A stretch of 64,000 bases of DNA from Phoronis australis (Eukaryota; Phoronida; Phoronidae). The stretch spans positions 27,200-91,199 of the forward strand of contig NMRA01000304.1 of NCBI GenBank assembly GCA_002633005.1. The letters are read 5' to 3'. Positions 61,001-64,000 of the stretch are shown here, piece after piece (the first letter of the stretch is position 1; each line of letters opens with the position of its first letter). Position numbers and translations under genes: made by a program. A model generated the notes under the pieces. That model ran no database searches and was not told the DNA's origin. It saw only the letters and a program-made list of their open reading frames with translations.

Positions 61001-61787
61001 AAGGTGATGCCTTTAACATAATGTAGGAATTCAATTCTGACGTGTTAACCTTTCAACGTATTTAAAGTGGCATTTCTCCCTGTTCACTTGGCTAAGACAG
61101 GAAAATCCAATTGGGCTCGAGAAAACACTTCAGATCTTATTGGAGTTGGTCAACAAATTTCAAAATGGCAGACGTAGGCATTTCTTGTGACTTGAGTTTG
61201 TGACAGAAATGAAATCCTATAACTTTTAACAGTATTAGGACACAGATTTCATGACACTAAAAGGCCCAATTGACTCGTATTTTACCTGTTAAACAGGCCG
61301 GTGAAATGCAGCTTAAATAAATAAATAATTTGTTCACACAACTCAATTACTTATCATTTCAAACAGCGGTATTTCCAGATTTCACGTTAATTTGTCACAC
61401 ATTTGGTGACCTAGGTATTCAAAGTCAGTTTGTTTTCTTGAAACCTCTGCGAGCCAACAAGTCACCGCTTTCATTTATTACACACTTCTCACGTGAAGAG
61501 AGAGCTGTGATTCACTATTACTAGCAACAGACAAGGATGGTCAGTTTCTGTTGCATATGTGTAGCCTCTTTAGCATGTATTGATTTTTCTCAGAGATTGA
61601 CTATTTAGGCCAAGTGTGGCTGGGCAACAGAAGATTTAAGTAAATAATTGAATACAGACATGTGTATCAGTGACGTCACTAATCACAAAGAAACCCGTGA
61701 GTCAACACGCTATGATAAAAACGACACTACAGAGGACAAGAAAATATTCAGTTATTGTCAACCTTTGGGAAGTCTTTTCCTGATTTA
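58097..61787. repeat. 3.7-kb duplicated block, right copy
   Basis: Partner of 53259-56964. Apart from the last LDLRAP1 coding exon (60692-60734) and presumably its 3' UTR on the minus strand, I see no gene. Short open frames at 59014-59406 occur in both copies and show no domain. Positions 60918-61000 belong to the dispersed repeat also present at 8048-8170. Confidence 0.88.
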
Positions 61788-63114
61788 TTAAATAACTTTT
61801 CAACTTTGACTCATATCCCCCATTACTGAAAATAAATTCATGGAACTAAATGTTGCGCAATTGTTAACAATTACATGACCGCTGTATTTTTTGAAAATTG
61901 CAAAACCTAAGAAATGAATTTTCAGAATAATTTGGACGTCACAAACTACGGACTGTTCGAAAGTAAAGAAGTTCAATGGTAATCAAATAACTGCTGTCCT
62001 CTTGTAATGGGTAAGGATGTTTTACCATGAGAAATTGAGAGCAGAAAACAACTCACTTTGAGAAACTATCTTCCAGGTTAAACACCTCTTCAATGTTACG
62101 TTCTTTGGTGTCGGTCGAGGTATCATTGACCTGTACCAGTGGTTCATTCGAGGTATCGCTGACCTGTACCAGTGGAACAGTTAAGGGACTAGAACACGGT
62201 GAACTCAATGACTGACTGCAAGGGCTAGACGTAGGAGTGCTATCAAGAGATGATCTCGGTAACCCGGGGTGAGGAGCTTGAAAGATGGGACTGTCGGTGT
62301 TGATACGGACCACGTCAGGATTTTTCTGGAATTAGAATTGAAATAGGTTGATTTTGGTATGGAGAATCTGATAACAGAAAAATATCTAAATAAAACTGGT
62401 CCTAACAACAATAATATACAGTTCTGAGTCCTCACTTCCAATAACGAGGTGATGTCACTCAGCAAAATTGGGGCTGCCAATATTTATTTGCAGTAATTGT
62501 GTTTTATTAAAGGCTTAGGCCTCATAGCCATACTGTCCACTTAACAGATGTATTTTCCAAACGTTCATGAAAATACTTAAGGGAACTCTGAAACACAAAA
62601 GCAAGAACAAAGCTCTAAATCTGCCAGCAGGGGGCAACAGTGCAGCCAGATCCATCTGTAAGTTGTTGTCACCCATTGTCACGCTCACCAAAATACATTT
62701 GCCACAATGATCCTGCAAGGGGTTTAAGTTCAGACAGATGGACGCTAGACAGTTATGATGGCAATACGTGGTCTTACACACACTTGTGACCGCATAAAAA
62801 AGATTCAATTCTGATAAACAAATTTCTTTATCGACCAATATCGCAAGCGCATTGAATAAATGTACTCAATTCAGGCGTTATTCTTAGGTCCTTCTCCCAA
62901 ACTTGAAAAAGGTTCACATACCACATTATCACTTAGTTCTTTTTCCTTGTCATTGGCAACACTGAACGCCTGAGCAACCGTCAGAGTGACGGCATGAGCC
63001 ATTTTTCGGTTATCACATAAAAATGCATGGCATTCCATCGTTTCATTCTCTGTATTCCTTACAATGAAGGCAAACACCTTTTCGTGATGTTTGTCAGCTG
63101 TGCAAAAACATATC
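60692..63114 (-). CDS. LDLRAP1: LDLRAP1 (ARH) clathrin adaptor, C-terminal three exons
   Basis: Three minus-strand exons, 62922-63114, 62057-62325 and 60692-60734, join with correct splice borders (phases 0 and 2) and end at TGA. The first holds the second half of a phosphotyrosine-binding domain (CFCTADKHHEKVFAFIV, METECHAF-like METMECHAFL, AVTLTVAQAF), matching LDLRAP1 rather than GULP1 or NUMB. LDLRAP1 links the FxNPxY tails of LDL-type receptors to clathrin and AP-2 during endocytosis. The middle exon is Ser/Pro-rich and has a 33-bp tandem duplication (PLVQVSDTS, PLVQVNDTS). The last exon completes EDSFSKLAQMR, the helical motif that in human LDLRAP1 binds the AP-2 beta appendage. A clathrin box LLDLE is not seen in these exons. 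The start and first half of the domain lie beyond 64000. Confidence 0.88.
62571..62870 (+). repeat. Dispersed unit of the CTCF-like repeat, inside LDLRAP1
   Basis: It lies within the intron between 62326 and 62921. CTGCCAGCAGGGGGCAACAG at 62621-62640 holds a near-ideal CTCF core. Downstream it follows the last monomer of the 1340-2480 array (ATCCTGYRAGGGGTTTA, GGCAATAYG, then GCGCATAAAAA-like sequence). It is a single unit, same strand as the array. Confidence 0.75.
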
Positions 63115-64000
63115 CTGCAAACAAGTGGAAAAGAATGTTCAAGCATAGCTGCAGAAGAAAATAATATAATACACCGACCAATGCAACCATCAACCAATGA
63201 GGGTAAAGCATACATTTTACACAAACTGTTTCAAGAGTTCCAACGGTGTTACAAAAGGTCACCCCCTAACAATTCAATAATGCGCTGAATTCTTGTCCAG
63301 CATATATTAATATTTGACTATACTGACACCCATTTATTTCGTGAAAAAAAAAGAAATTTGAAAATAGCGATTTGCACATTTCTCAATTACAATTTTATAA
63401 ATGGCACAGTTTATAGTAGAAGTGCCCAACCCAATTTTGTGTTTATTTGTCACTGGGCCCCATTTACAGGAGCATGCAGCTACCGTGTCCACCCACGTAG
63501 ACATGCTGATATCTAATTACAGTTTAGAGCGAGGTAAATGAAAAGTAACATGTGTAATAATGAGCTTATAAAGCTTTGTACAATTAAAGTTGCTTTCATC
63601 CTGCTTAGCTGGCTAAAATTAAAATCGAATTAAGCCTTCTACTCTCATAAAACCAGTCTCCAAATATTCTTCACTGTCATCGAAATCCATTTTCCTTACA
63701 AACTCAAGTCACAGGCAAAGCACACATGCACCATTTTCGAATTAGCAATTTTAAAGTTGGCCACCAAGAACTTGGAAACCATCAGCTACTCATGAAACAT
63801 TCTGCATGTCCTGGGACCGTAAATTCAAATGCGATTTTTGTTTAGCCAGCTACACTGAGTGAGATGCAGCTTTAACTAACAAAACTCTGTACAAGCATGC
63901 ATTTCAAATACAGCGGCGCGGGTCTAAATGCGTGTCTTCAATGGATATCAGAATTCACGGATCACCAATTCAATACTGTGAACAAACAGAATTTTCTGCT
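63115..64000. other. Intron of LDLRAP1 reaching the window edge
   Basis: The phase-2 acceptor at 63115-63116 needs an upstream exon ending in AG or similar. I found no such donor with a PTB-like reading frame up to 64000, so the upstream exons are outside. No other feature is visible. Confidence 0.6.

Noticed and set aside
53259-61787. The two 3.7-kb blocks as LTRs of a giant element
   Set aside because: They contain a normal LDLRAP1 exon and show no retroelement ends; a haplotype duplication explains them better.

Overview
The window is nuclear DNA from a metazoan, not a prokaryote. Genes are split by GT-AG introns, intergenic and intronic DNA is AT-rich, and much of the space is transposon debris. 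The gene content (a Toll-like receptor, two TMEM35B-like DoxX-family proteins, an LDLRAP1/ARH adaptor, a single-exon protein with a partial HECT domain, and a broken copy of a multi-copy PIN-like/cysteine-cluster family) fits a marine invertebrate. A lancelet or another invertebrate deuterostome is my best guess; a cnidarian is not excluded. Long blocks repeat at about 1 percent divergence and are joined at single Ns or at a 942-base gap, which suggests two haplotypes of a very heterozygous individual placed side by side.

Layout. 0-13 kb: no complete gene. It holds a 454-bp higher-order tandem array whose monomers carry CTCF-like cores, one likely first exon of a type II membrane protein (minus, 4360-4576), a decayed LINE, and two head-to-tail Helitron-like elements (9.1-11.7 kb), the first interrupted by a SINE with a clean target-site duplication. 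13.9-17.7 kb: a complete two-exon Toll-like receptor on the minus strand. 20.5-25.2 kb: two unrecognised minus-strand genes, one possibly encoding a small secreted or membrane protein. 26.2-32.7 kb: two copies of a block; the right one has an intact 556-codon single-exon partial-HECT gene, the left one a copy cut by an N. 34.3-39.6 kb: facing inverted repeats around a PIN-like/CXC pseudogene and the 3' end of a LINE. 41.4-51.0 kb: two tandem plus-strand TMEM35B-like genes with identical three-exon structure; intron 1 of the first holds a large foldback element. 53.3-61.8 kb: a 3.7-kb block present twice around the assembly gap. 60.7-63.1 kb: the last three coding exons of LDLRAP1 on the minus strand, with the final 43-base coding exon inside the duplicated block.

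The recognised genes have separate jobs: innate immune sensing (TLR), clathrin-mediated uptake of lipoprotein receptors (LDLRAP1), and a four-helix membrane protein family (TMEM35B-like). There is no operon logic. The main links between them are the tandem TMEM35B-like pair and the repeats sitting in their introns.
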